Of a stretch of 64,000 nt of DNA, positions 15,624-24,179 are shown in pieces. The stretch comes from Adhaeribacter rhizoryzae. Lineage in GTDB: Bacteria > Bacteroidota > Bacteroidia > Cytophagales > Hymenobacteraceae. The notes under the pieces are model-generated. The model was not told the origin of the DNA, ran no database searches, and worked only from the letters and a program-made list of their open reading frames with translations. Where the stretch lies: assembly GCF_008629685.1 (NCBI RefSeq), contig NZ_VWSF01000001.1, forward strand, positions 434,001-498,000. The letters are read 5' to 3'. A program made the position numbers and the translations under genes. Position 1 is the first letter of the stretch. Each line of letters begins with the position of its first letter.

Positions 15624-16847
15624 ATGCTTTACTACTTATTTAATTACCTCGAAGAGAATTTTGATTTTTTTGGCGCCGGGGTATTTCAATATATATCTTT
15701 TCGGGCGGGCATGGCTACGTTGGTATCGTTGCTGATTGCCATGATATTTGGTGGCCGCCTGATTAAAATATTGCACCGCAAGCAAGTAGGCGAGAGTATC
15801 CGGGATTTAGGTTTAGCCGGACAAATGGAGAAAAAAGGTACCCCCACCATGGGCGGTATTATAATTTTGCTGGCTATTCTGGTGCCCACCTTGCTTTTTG
15901 CCCGCCTCGATAATATTTATATTATCCTGATGCTGGTTTCTACGGTTTGGCTTGGCATTATTGGTTTCCTGGATGATTATATTAAGGTATTCCGCAAAAA
16001 CAAAGAAGGTTTAGCCGGTAAGTTTAAGGTTATCGGGCAAATTGGTTTAGGGCTGATTGTGGGCTATACCTTATTTGTGAGCGACGATGTGGTGGTAAGG
16101 CAGTACGTTAACGGGGCCACCGGTGCCTTGTCGGCGGTAGATGCTTCGCCTACTTACCTCGATGTAAAATCCATGATTACGAGTATACCGTTCCGGAAAA
16201 ACAACGAATTGGATTACTGCACTATGTTCTCGTTTGCCGAACCCATATTCGGGCAATGGGCCTGTTTCCTGTATATTCCTTTTGTAATTGTAATTATTAC
16301 GGCCGTTTCTAATGGTGCCAATATTACCGATGGTCTGGATGGTTTGGCGGCTGGCACTTCGGCTATTATTGGATTAACGCTGGCGGTTTTTGCCTGGATA
16401 TCCGGTAACACCATTATTGCCGATTACCTGAATATTATGTTTATCCCGAACTCCGGCGAACTGGTAATATTTTGTACAGCCTTTGTGGGGGCTTGCATTG
16501 GTTTTTTGTGGTACAACTCGTACCCGGCGCAGGTTTTTATGGGCGATACCGGTAGTTTGGCCATTGGGGGCATTATTGCGGTGCTGGCTTTAATTGTCCG
16601 GAAAGAGCTGCTGATTCCGATTTTATGCGGCATTTTCCTTGTCGAAAATTTATCGGTGATGCTGCAGGTAAGCTACTTTAAATACACCAAAAAGAAATAC
16701 GGCGAAGGCCGGCGTATTTTTAAAATGTCGCCGTTGCACCACCACTACCAAAAAGTAGGCTACCACGAATCCAAAATTGTTTCGCGGTTCTGGATTGTAG
16801 GCATCATGCTAGCGATTTTAAGCTTAGCTACATTAAAATTAAGATAA
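15624..16847 (+). CDS. mraY: Phospho-MurNAc-pentapeptide translocase
   Basis: The 407-residue polytopic membrane protein has the MraY signatures [10 protein letters not shown] (about 72-81), [16 protein letters not shown] with the paired aspartates, [13 protein letters not shown], and the [19 protein letters not shown] end. MraY transfers phospho-MurNAc-pentapeptide onto undecaprenyl phosphate to form lipid I. At 407 residues it is longer than E. coli MraY (about 360) because of a loop around residues 155-205, a trait common in Bacteroidota. A palindromic intergenic element follows the gene. Confidence 0.96.
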   Translation: MLYYLFNYLEENFDFFGAGVFQYISFRAGMATLVSLLIAMIFGGRLIKILHRKQVGESIRDLGLAGQMEKKGTPTMGGIIILLAILVPTLLFARLDNIYIILMLVSTVWLGIIGFLDDYIKVFRKNKEGLAGKFKVIGQIGLGLIVGYTLFVSDDVVVRQYVNGATGALSAVDASPTYLDVKSMITSIPFRKNNELDYCTMFSFAEPIFGQWACFLYIPFVIVIITAVSNGANITDGLDGLAAGTSAIIGLTLAVFAWISGNTIIADYLNIMFIPNSGELVIFCTAFVGACIGFLWYNSYPAQVFMGDTGSLAIGGIIAVLALIVRKELLIPILCGIFLVENLSVMLQVSYFKYTKKKYGEGRRIFKMSPLHHHYQKVGYHESKIVSRFWIVGIMLAILSLATLKLR

Positions 16848-16850
16848 TTA

Positions 16851-16939
16851 AGTTGTCTGTTGTTAGTTGTCGGTTATCAGTTTAAAAAGAATACTTGATA
16901 CTGATTCATATAAAACCAACAACTGACAACCGATAACCA
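16851..16939. repeat. Imperfect palindrome of short repeated words, mraY-murD gap
   Basis: The left part (16851-16882) repeats words such as GTTGT and CGGTTATCAG, and the right part (16916-16939) carries the complementary words. The best pairing is TCGGTTATCAGTT (16870-16882) with AACTGACAACCGA (16921-16933), 12 of 13 bases. It resembles in style two other gaps in this window (27253-27364, 51054-51244) but shares no sequence with them. Confidence 0.5.
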
Positions 16940-16957
16940 ATAAACCAAAAACGAATT

Positions 16958-18310
16958 ATGATTGCGATACTGGGAGCCGGCGAAAGTGGAGTAGGAGCGG
17001 CCCTTTTGGCAAAAGCCAAAGGGCTATCGGTTTTTGTATCGGATATGGGTACTATTAAGCCGGCTTATAAAGAACAACTGCAAAAAGAAAATATTCCTTT
17101 TGAAGAAGGAACGCATACGTTCGAGCAAATTTTAACGGCCGATGAAATAATTAAAAGCCCCGGTATTCCGGATAAAGCCGAAATTATCAAGCAGGCGAAA
17201 GCCAAAAATATTCCAGTTATTTCGGAGATTGAATTTGGCGCGCGTTACTCAAAAGCGAAATTTATTTGTATAACCGGCACCAACGGCAAAACTACGACCA
17301 CGCTGTTAACTTACCATTTGCTAAAAACTGCTGGTTTTAACGTGGAGCTGGCTGGCAATATTGGCGAGAGCCTGGCGGAAAAAGTAATTGAAGATACCGC
17401 GGAATATTATATAGTAGAGTTAAGCAGCTTTCAACTGGATACCATGTTCGGGTTTAAAGCCCATATTGCTATGCTGCTGAATATTACCCCGGATCACCTG
17501 GACCGTTACGACTATAATATTGGCAATTATGCGCAATCGAAACTGCGCATAACCCAGAACATGGCGCCCACCGACTTTTTTATTTACAACCAGGAAGATG
17601 CTTTAATTCGGGAGCACTTGGCAAAAGTAAATACCCAGGCTACGCTGGTGCCATTTGCGCTGCAACCATCCGGCGAGGTTAAAGCAACTTATACCAACAG
17701 CAATATTGTAACCGAAGTAACCGGCAAGCCCGAAAGTATTGATGTTTCGGCTTCGCCTTTAATTGGTAAGCATAACCAGTACAATACCCTAGCAGCAGTT
17801 ACGGCGGCTTTGCTGGCTGGTGCGGAAGCATTTCGCATAGAAGAAGGTTTAGCAACCTTTAAAAATGCGGAACACCGGCTGCAACCGGTAGGCGAAGCCA
17901 ATGGGGTTACTTTTATCAACGATTCTAAGGCTACCAATGTGGAAGCTGTTTGGTACGCGCTCGAAGGAATTAAGCAGCCTATTATTTGGATTGCCGGCGG
18001 CACGGACAAAGGCAACGATTACGAACCTTTAAAGCCTTTGGCAAAAGAAAAAGTAAAGGCCTTGCTCTGCCTGGGTAAAGATAATACAAAGCTGCTCCGC
18101 GAATTTGAGGGAGTAGTTCCGGTTATCCAGGAAACGCAATCGGTAGACGAGGTGGTGGAGCAAGCCAAAGCCCTGGCCCAGCCCGGCGATGTGGTGCTGT
18201 TGTCGCCGGCTTGTGCCAGTTTCGATTTATTCCAGAATTATGAACACCGGGGCCGCAGTTTTGCCGAAGCCGTGCAGAAATGGGCTTTAAACCAAAACAC
18301 GATGCAATAA
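16958..18310 (+). CDS. murD: UDP-N-acetylmuramoyl-L-alanine:D-glutamate ligase
   Basis: The 450-residue protein is a Mur ligase with an N-terminal nucleotide-binding start (ILGAGESGVGAALLAKAKG), the ATP loop CITGTNGKTTTTLL (about 103-116), NITPDHLDRY, and the C-terminal INDSKATN and LLSPACASFDLF motifs that are specific to MurD. It adds D-glutamate to UDP-MurNAc-L-alanine in the cytoplasm. Its length matches the family. It follows mraY after a palindromic gap of 110 bases and precedes ftsW by 49 bases. Confidence 0.96.
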   Translation: MIAILGAGESGVGAALLAKAKGLSVFVSDMGTIKPAYKEQLQKENIPFEEGTHTFEQILTADEIIKSPGIPDKAEIIKQAKAKNIPVISEIEFGARYSKAKFICITGTNGKTTTTLLTYHLLKTAGFNVELAGNIGESLAEKVIEDTAEYYIVELSSFQLDTMFGFKAHIAMLLNITPDHLDRYDYNIGNYAQSKLRITQNMAPTDFFIYNQEDALIREHLAKVNTQATLVPFALQPSGEVKATYTNSNIVTEVTGKPESIDVSASPLIGKHNQYNTLAAVTAALLAGAEAFRIEEGLATFKNAEHRLQPVGEANGVTFINDSKATNVEAVWYALEGIKQPIIWIAGGTDKGNDYEPLKPLAKEKVKALLCLGKDNTKLLREFEGVVPVIQETQSVDEVVEQAKALAQPGDVVLLSPACASFDLFQNYEHRGRSFAEAVQKWALNQNTMQ

Positions 18311-18359
18311 CAGGTAAGGCTGATTTAAAATAATAGTTTAACAACTACAGACTAAAGTT

Positions 18360-19559
18360 ATGACAAAAGTAAAAGGCTGGTTGCAGGATAATCTGAAGGG
18401 AGATCCGATTTTGTGGGGAATTGTAATTGCTTTTTCACTCATTAGTATTCTGGTAGTGTATTCGGCCATTGGTACCCTAGCTTACCGCAAAGGGCAGGGC
18501 AATACCGAGTTCTTTTTATTTAAGCACACCGGGCTGATTGTAGTGGGTTTAATATTTATGTGGTTTGCGCATAAAATTAATTACCGCTATTATTCCCGCT
18601 TGTCTTTAATTGGGTTACTCTTATCGGTGCCTTTGCTGTTGTTTGCCTGGAAATTTGGTACTACCGTAAACGAAGCTTCCCGCTGGATTGTCATTCCGGT
18701 AATTAAGCAAACCTTTCAGCCTTCTGACTTAGCCAAACTGGCGCTTATTACGCATTTAGCGAGTATGCTCTCCAAGCGGCAATTGAATATTGATAATATT
18801 AAGGAAACTATTATCCCGATGCTTTTCTGGGTAGGGTTAATCTGCGGATTAATTGCCTTAATGAATATTTCTACCGGACTGTTGCTGTTCCTGACTTGTA
18901 TGCTGTTGATGTTTATTGGCCGCGTACCGATGAAATATATCATGATGCAGATCTTGGTGGGGGCTATTGCGGGTTCGTTGTCGTTGGCATTGGGGCAACG
19001 GATGAACACAGCGATTAGCCGGATTGAGAATTTCATGGACAAAGACGAAACGGTGTTCCAGTTAGAGCAGTCCTACATTGCCATTGCTACCGGCGATATT
19101 TTTGGTAAAGGCCCGGGCAAAAGCGACCAACGCAACTTCTTGCCACTTCCTTACTCCGATTTTATTTATGCCATTATTATAGAAGAATACGGCTTAATTG
19201 GCGGGGTGCTTGTCGTCTTTCTGTATTTGGCCTTTCTCTATCGAGGCATGGTGGCAGTCTCCCGAAGTTACGGTGCCTTTGGAGGACTGCTTTCGGCGGG
19301 TTTAAGTTTTAGTTTGGTTATTCAGGCAATGGTAAATATGGGCGTGGCCGTTGGTTTAGGGCCCATTACGGGTTTGCCGTTGCCGTTGCTCAGTATGGGG
19401 GGGACCTCCCTGATATTTACCGGTATTTCAATTGGTATTATTCTCAGCGTTAGCCGCAGCGAGGCCGAATTAGCAGCTTCGTCTACCAAAGGCAATTCGC
19501 CGGGCAATATTAAAACCAATTTTTCGTCCAAAATGGTAGCCCATGTGTCCAGCAACTAA
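18360..19559 (+). CDS. ftsW: Septal peptidoglycan polymerase FtsW
   Basis: The 399-residue protein has about ten membrane segments and belongs to the SEDS family. The conserved glycosyltransferase surface is seen in AKLALITHLA (about 122-131), in GKGPGKSDQRNFLPLPYSDFIYAIIIEE split over two conserved blocks (about 250-280), and in the GLPLPLLSMGGTSL end (about 336-350). FtsW polymerises lipid II at the septum together with FtsI, whose gene lies upstream in the same operon. RodA is an alternative by sequence family, but the dcw context supports FtsW. Its last 17 bases overlap murG. Confidence 0.94.
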   Translation: MTKVKGWLQDNLKGDPILWGIVIAFSLISILVVYSAIGTLAYRKGQGNTEFFLFKHTGLIVVGLIFMWFAHKINYRYYSRLSLIGLLLSVPLLLFAWKFGTTVNEASRWIVIPVIKQTFQPSDLAKLALITHLASMLSKRQLNIDNIKETIIPMLFWVGLICGLIALMNISTGLLLFLTCMLLMFIGRVPMKYIMMQILVGAIAGSLSLALGQRMNTAISRIENFMDKDETVFQLEQSYIAIATGDIFGKGPGKSDQRNFLPLPYSDFIYAIIIEEYGLIGGVLVVFLYLAFLYRGMVAVSRSYGAFGGLLSAGLSFSLVIQAMVNMGVAVGLGPITGLPLPLLSMGGTSLIFTGISIGIILSVSRSEAELAASSTKGNSPGNIKTNFSSKMVAHVSSN

Positions 19560-20658
19560 AAAGATTAACCGGGTTATCATTAGTGGTGGCGGCACGGGCG
19601 GGCATATATTTCCGGCGGTAGCCATTGCTAACGAAATTAAGCAGCGCAACCCGGCAGCCGAAATATTATTTGTGGGCGCTAAAGGCCGCATGGAAATGAC
19701 CCGCGTGCCCGAAGCCGGCTACAAAATTGTGGGCTTAAATATTAGTGGTTTGCAGCGACGCATTACTTTAGAAAATTTGTCTTTCCCATTTAAGGTTTTT
19801 TCCAGTATCCGAGCCGCAAAGAAAATAATTAAAGATTTTAAACCCGATGCCGTGGTGGGGGTAGGTGGTTATGCCAGTGCGCCGGTTTTATTTGCCGGTA
19901 CTTCGCTAAAAGTGCCCAGCTTAATTCAGGAGCAGAATTCTTACGCGGGCATTACAAATAAATTATTGGCCAAACGGGTCGATAAAATTTGTGTGGCTTA
20001 CGAAGGCATGGAAAGTTTCTTCCCGGCTCAGAAGTTGGTTTTAACCGGCAACCCGGTGCGACAGGATATATTATCTAAAGAAGATAAGCGGGCCGAAGCC
20101 TTGACTTATTTTGATTTGAAGCCGGACCGCAAAAATATATTGGTTATTGGCGGCAGCTTAGGTGCCCGCACCATTAACCAGGCTACCGAAGCTAGTCTGA
20201 CTCAAATCAAAGGGGCTGGTTATGGCTTAATCTGGCAAACTGGTAAATTTTATCATAACCAGGCGCAAACTGCTACTGATAATTTAGGTGATTCGGGCAT
20301 AAAGGCATTTGATTTTATCCGGCGCATGGATTTGGCTTATGCCGCTGCCGATGTTGTTATTTCTAGGGCCGGAGCGCTATCTATTTCGGAGTTGTGCTTG
20401 GTAGGTAAGCCGGTTATTCTGGTACCATCGCCGAACGTAGCCGAAGACCACCAAACCAAAAATGCTTTGGCTTTGGTGAAAAAAGATGCGGCGGTGCTGA
20501 TAAAAGATGATGAAGCTGGCGAAAAATTATACCCGGCGGCTTTAACCTTAATGGCCGATACTAGTCAGCAACAAAAGCTGAGCGCTAATATTTTAAAACT
20601 GGCCCAACCGCAGGCGGCTACGGCTATTGTAAACGAACTTTTAAATATTCTGCCTTGA
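19543..20658 (+). CDS. murG: UDP-GlcNAc:lipid I GlcNAc transferase
   Basis: The 371-residue GT-B glycosyltransferase starts with ISGGGTGGHIFPAVAIA, the lipid-diphosphate loop of MurG (about 13-29), and has a second glycine loop (IGGSLGARTINQA) and the donor-binding ISRAGALSISEL motif with later PSPNVAEDHQTKNA. It makes lipid II on the inner face of the membrane. Translation begins inside ftsW (17-base overlap), and its TGA overlaps the TTG start of murC by 3 bases plus one. All family motifs are intact. Confidence 0.96.
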   Translation: MCPATKKINRVIISGGGTGGHIFPAVAIANEIKQRNPAAEILFVGAKGRMEMTRVPEAGYKIVGLNISGLQRRITLENLSFPFKVFSSIRAAKKIIKDFKPDAVVGVGGYASAPVLFAGTSLKVPSLIQEQNSYAGITNKLLAKRVDKICVAYEGMESFFPAQKLVLTGNPVRQDILSKEDKRAEALTYFDLKPDRKNILVIGGSLGARTINQATEASLTQIKGAGYGLIWQTGKFYHNQAQTATDNLGDSGIKAFDFIRRMDLAYAAADVVISRAGALSISELCLVGKPVILVPSPNVAEDHQTKNALALVKKDAAVLIKDDEAGEKLYPAALTLMADTSQQQKLSANILKLAQPQAATAIVNELLNILP

Positions 20659-22067
20659 AACTAGCAGCCTATAAATATATTTATTTCCTCGGGATTGGTG
20701 GTATTGGCATGAGTGCCATTGCCCGCTGGTTCCGGTCGCAGGGCTATCCGGTTTGGGGCTACGACAAAACCGAGACCCCGCTAACCCAAGCCCTATCGGC
20801 CGAAGGTATTCTGATTCATTACGACGACAATATCCAGAATATACCGGCCGAGGTAAAGGAAAACAAGGAAGCCACGCTGGTAATATTAACGCCGGCAATC
20901 CCGAAAGAACACCAGGAATGGCATTATTTACAAGCGGAAGGTTTTACTATTAAAAAACGCTCCGAAGTATTAGGCCTGATTACCCAAAGTGCTTATACTG
21001 TGGCGGTAGCCGGTACGCACGGCAAAACCACTACTTCTTCTATGGTGGCTCATTTGTTGCACCAGGCGGGCGTTAATGCTTCGGCTTTTCTGGGCGGCAT
21101 TGCCGTTAATTTTAACTCTAACTTGGTACTGGCCCCGGATAATACCGCTCCCGAAACGGTAGTGGTAGAGGCCGATGAGTACGACCGGTCGTTTTTACGC
21201 TTGTTTCCGGATATCGCTATTGTAACTTCCTCCGATGCGGATCATTTAGATATTTATGGTGATAAAGAAGAACTAATCAAAAGCTTCGGGGACTTTATTA
21301 GCCAAATCCGGCCCAATGGCTATTTAATATTAAATGAGCAGGTAGATAGCCGGGTGGTGGCCAAAATTGATCCGTCGGTAAAAATAATCCGGTACGCTTT
21401 TGCGCAATCTGAGGTGAGTGCCACAGCAGTAACGGCAGCCGGTAGAACCTTTACCTTTTCTTTAAAAAGCAGTTTAGGCAATATTCCGGGTTTAGAACTG
21501 CGAGTGCCGGGTTTTCATAACGTAGAAAACATGTTGGCCGCAGCTACGGCCGCGCAATTAGTAAAAGTAACTGCCGAACAGATCAGAATGGGGGTAAACA
21601 CCTACGAAGGGGTTCACCGCCGGTTCGAGTACATTGTAGATAAAGGTAAGCCTATTTATATCGATGACTATGCCCATCATCCCAGCGAAATAGATGCCTT
21701 TATCCGGTCGCTGAAAGCGCTCTATCCGGGCAAAAAACTAAAGGTAATATTTCAGCCCCACCTGTACACCCGCACCCGCGATTTTGCCGATGCGTTTGCA
21801 CAAAGTTTGAGCCAAATTGATGAGGTTGCCTTACTGGAAATCTACCCGGCGCGCGAAAAACCCATTCCGGGCGTTACAGCGCAACTTATCCTGGAAAAAA
21901 TAAATGGACCAAAAAAATATATTATTTCTAAGGAAGAAGTACTGAAAAGTATAAAAAATAATAACGATATTGATATTCTGGTAACTGTTGGCGCCGGCGA
22001 TATTGATACGCTTGTGAAGCCCATAAAACAACTTTTAGAAGGCCAAAACTATGTATCGGAAGCGTAA
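20655..22067 (+). CDS. murC: UDP-N-acetylmuramate:L-alanine ligase
   Basis: The 470-residue Mur ligase begins with the FLGIGGIGMSAIARW nucleotide-binding motif and has the ATP loop VAGTHGKTTTSSM (about 117-129) plus the C-terminal DDYAHHPSEI and FQPHLYTRTRDF blocks of MurC. The start is a TTG at 20655 that overlaps the murG stop as TTGA; the first ATG inside the gene would remove the Rossmann motif, so TTG is the sensible start. MurC adds the first amino acid of the stem peptide. The last 17 bases overlap ftsQ. Confidence 0.95.
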   Translation: MKLAAYKYIYFLGIGGIGMSAIARWFRSQGYPVWGYDKTETPLTQALSAEGILIHYDDNIQNIPAEVKENKEATLVILTPAIPKEHQEWHYLQAEGFTIKKRSEVLGLITQSAYTVAVAGTHGKTTTSSMVAHLLHQAGVNASAFLGGIAVNFNSNLVLAPDNTAPETVVVEADEYDRSFLRLFPDIAIVTSSDADHLDIYGDKEELIKSFGDFISQIRPNGYLILNEQVDSRVVAKIDPSVKIIRYAFAQSEVSATAVTAAGRTFTFSLKSSLGNIPGLELRVPGFHNVENMLAAATAAQLVKVTAEQIRMGVNTYEGVHRRFEYIVDKGKPIYIDDYAHHPSEIDAFIRSLKALYPGKKLKVIFQPHLYTRTRDFADAFAQSLSQIDEVALLEIYPAREKPIPGVTAQLILEKINGPKKYIISKEEVLKSIKNNNDIDILVTVGAGDIDTLVKPIKQLLEGQNYVSEA

Positions 22068-22818
22068 ACTTATTTTCTTGTTGTTTTGCATTTTTCTTCT
22101 TAGCCTGATTGGCGGCCTGGTGTTTTTTGTAAAGAAGCAACAGGAAAAAAGAATAGTTGAAAAGATATATATTACTATTGATAATGAATACAATAATTAC
22201 TTTATTAGTGATAGAGAAGTTAAAAGTATTCTAACCCAGTACGGTACCAGTAAACTCGAAGGGTTAAATATTAAAGACATAAACCTGAAGCAACTGGAGT
22301 TGCGGATAAAATCGCACAAGTTTGTGCAGGATGCACAGGTATACCGCGATTTAGCCGGAAATATAAATATTAAAATTAAGCAAAACCGGCCTCTTGCCAG
22401 AATCGTACACCCCGATTCTGATAAAGATGTTTACATTGATGAGAACGGAAATATTCTGCCGCTGTCCGAAAGGTTTACGGCCCGGGTTATTCCCATCACT
22501 AAAGCTGAAAATTTACCAAGTTTAAATAAAGGTTTTTTTCAGGATTCAACGGGTAAGTCGTATCTTGCGCTCTTAAAATTTATCGAGCAGGATAACTTCT
22601 GGAAAGCGCAACTTGCCCAGATGCATATTGACGCAAAAGGTAAAATCTCTTTTCTGCCCCAGGTTGGTAACGAAACCATCGAATTTGGGAAGCCAGAAGA
22701 CATTGAACAAAAATTTAAAAAGATTTTAATCTTTTACCGCAAAGTGCTCCCAGCTATGGGGTGGGATAGGTATCGGCGTGTGAACGTGGAGTTTAAAGAC
22801 CAGATCATCTGTGAATAA
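22051..22818 (+). CDS. ftsQ: FtsQ/DivIB-like division protein
   Basis: The 255-residue protein has a short basic N-terminus, one membrane segment (about 6-25), and a periplasmic region with POTRA-like character (IYITIDNEYNNYFISDREVKS, in two conserved parts, and LELRIKSHKFVQDAQVYRDL similarly). It ends with a domain containing FYRKVLPAMGWDRYRRVNVEFKDQI-like sequence. Placement between murC and ftsA and the bitopic layout identify it as FtsQ, which recruits the FtsL-FtsB-FtsW-FtsI group. Sequence conservation is low, as usual for this family. It overlaps murC by 17 bases and ends 9 bases before ftsA. Confidence 0.88.
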   Translation: MYRKRKLIFLLFCIFLLSLIGGLVFFVKKQQEKRIVEKIYITIDNEYNNYFISDREVKSILTQYGTSKLEGLNIKDINLKQLELRIKSHKFVQDAQVYRDLAGNINIKIKQNRPLARIVHPDSDKDVYIDENGNILPLSERFTARVIPITKAENLPSLNKGFFQDSTGKSYLALLKFIEQDNFWKAQLAQMHIDAKGKISFLPQVGNETIEFGKPEDIEQKFKKILIFYRKVLPAMGWDRYRRVNVEFKDQIICE

Positions 22819-22827
22819 AATATAGAT

Positions 22828-24156
22828 ATGCAAAACGACAAAATTGTAGTAGGCCTGGATATCGGAACAACCAAAATTTGTGTGTTGGTTGGCCGCAAAA
22901 ACGAGTTTGGCAAACTTGAGATCCTAGGCATGGGTAAAGCGGTTTCCGAGGGTGTTGTCAGGGGCATTGTCAGCAACATCGATAAAACCGTCGATGCTAT
23001 TAAAAAAGCCATTAAACAGGCAGAAGAGCAATCCGGCATTAACATCGGGATTGTTAACGTGGGTATTGCCGGTCAGCATATAAAAAGCTTACAACACAAC
23101 GGCAGCATTACCCGCCTTTCTACCGATCAGGAAATTACCGTAGACGATGTAAACCGGCTAACGAATGACATGTACCGCCTGGTTACCCCGCCGGGCAGCG
23201 AGATTATTCACGTAATGCCGCAAGATTACAAAGTAGATTACGAAGAAGGTATTGTGGACCCGGTTGGTATGTCGGGTGTGCGGCTAGAAGGCAACTTCCA
23301 TATCATCACGGCCCAGTCTAACGCCATCAACAATATTAACAAATGCGTAAACCGGGCTGGCTTAGAAATTGAAAACCTGATACTGGAACCTTTGGCTTCC
23401 AGCATGTCGGTTTTAAGCGAAGAAGAGAAAGAAGCTGGTGTAGCCCTAATTGATATTGGGGGCGGTACCACCGATTTAGCTATCTTTAAAGACAATATTA
23501 TCCGGCATGCCGCAGTTCTTCCATTTGGTGGTAACATAATTACTTCCGATATTAAGCAGGGTTGTATGGTAATGCAGAACCAGGCCGAACAATTGAAAGT
23601 GAAATTTGGCCGGGCCATTGCTGATGAAGCTTCTGAAAACGAGATTGTTTCGATTCCGGGCCTGCGCGACCGGACCCCAAAAGAAATTTCTTTGAAAAAT
23701 CTTGCCTATATTATTGAGGCAAGAATGGAAGAAATTATTGAACTAGTTTACTCAGAAATTGTTAGAAGCGGATACGCAAACAGCCTGACGGCGGGTATTG
23801 TTGTTACGGGTGGTGGTTCGCAATTACAGAATTTAGTGCAGTTGGTAGAATATTTAACCGGTTTGGATGCCCGTATTGGTTATCCGAATGAGCATTTGGG
23901 TAAAAGCAAAATTGATGCGGTAAAAAGCCCAATGTACGCTACCACCGTTGGGTTGGTATTGTCGGGTTACCGTTCTTTAGACGACCGCCTGACCCGCTAT
24001 ACGGAGATTAAACACAGCGAAACCCGCACCAATGAGCAGCGGATAGTACCAGCTAAAGATAAACAAAGCTCTGGTGGGGGCGATTTCTTTAAAAAGATTT
24101 TAGATCGTACCAAAGGTTTACTTATTGATGACTTTGACGATAAACAAAACTACTAA
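22828..24156 (+). CDS. ftsA: Cell division protein FtsA
   Basis: The 442-residue actin-like ATPase has the phosphate-1 motif VGLDIGTTKICVLVG (about 8-22), the phosphate-2 motif LIDIGGGTTDLAIFK (about 209-223) and the adenosine motif VVTGGGSQL (about 325-333), with the SHS2-type 1C insertion between them. FtsA ties FtsZ filaments to the inner membrane, usually through a C-terminal amphipathic helix; the end here (LDRTKGLLIDDFDD) could contribute such a helix. It lies between ftsQ and ftsZ, with a 23-base gap to the latter. Confidence 0.96.
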   Translation: MQNDKIVVGLDIGTTKICVLVGRKNEFGKLEILGMGKAVSEGVVRGIVSNIDKTVDAIKKAIKQAEEQSGINIGIVNVGIAGQHIKSLQHNGSITRLSTDQEITVDDVNRLTNDMYRLVTPPGSEIIHVMPQDYKVDYEEGIVDPVGMSGVRLEGNFHIITAQSNAINNINKCVNRAGLEIENLILEPLASSMSVLSEEEKEAGVALIDIGGGTTDLAIFKDNIIRHAAVLPFGGNIITSDIKQGCMVMQNQAEQLKVKFGRAIADEASENEIVSIPGLRDRTPKEISLKNLAYIIEARMEEIIELVYSEIVRSGYANSLTAGIVVTGGGSQLQNLVQLVEYLTGLDARIGYPNEHLGKSKIDAVKSPMYATTVGLVLSGYRSLDDRLTRYTEIKHSETRTNEQRIVPAKDKQSSGGGDFFKKILDRTKGLLIDDFDDKQNY

Positions 24157-24179
24157 TATTTAAAGCAGCAGATCAAGAC

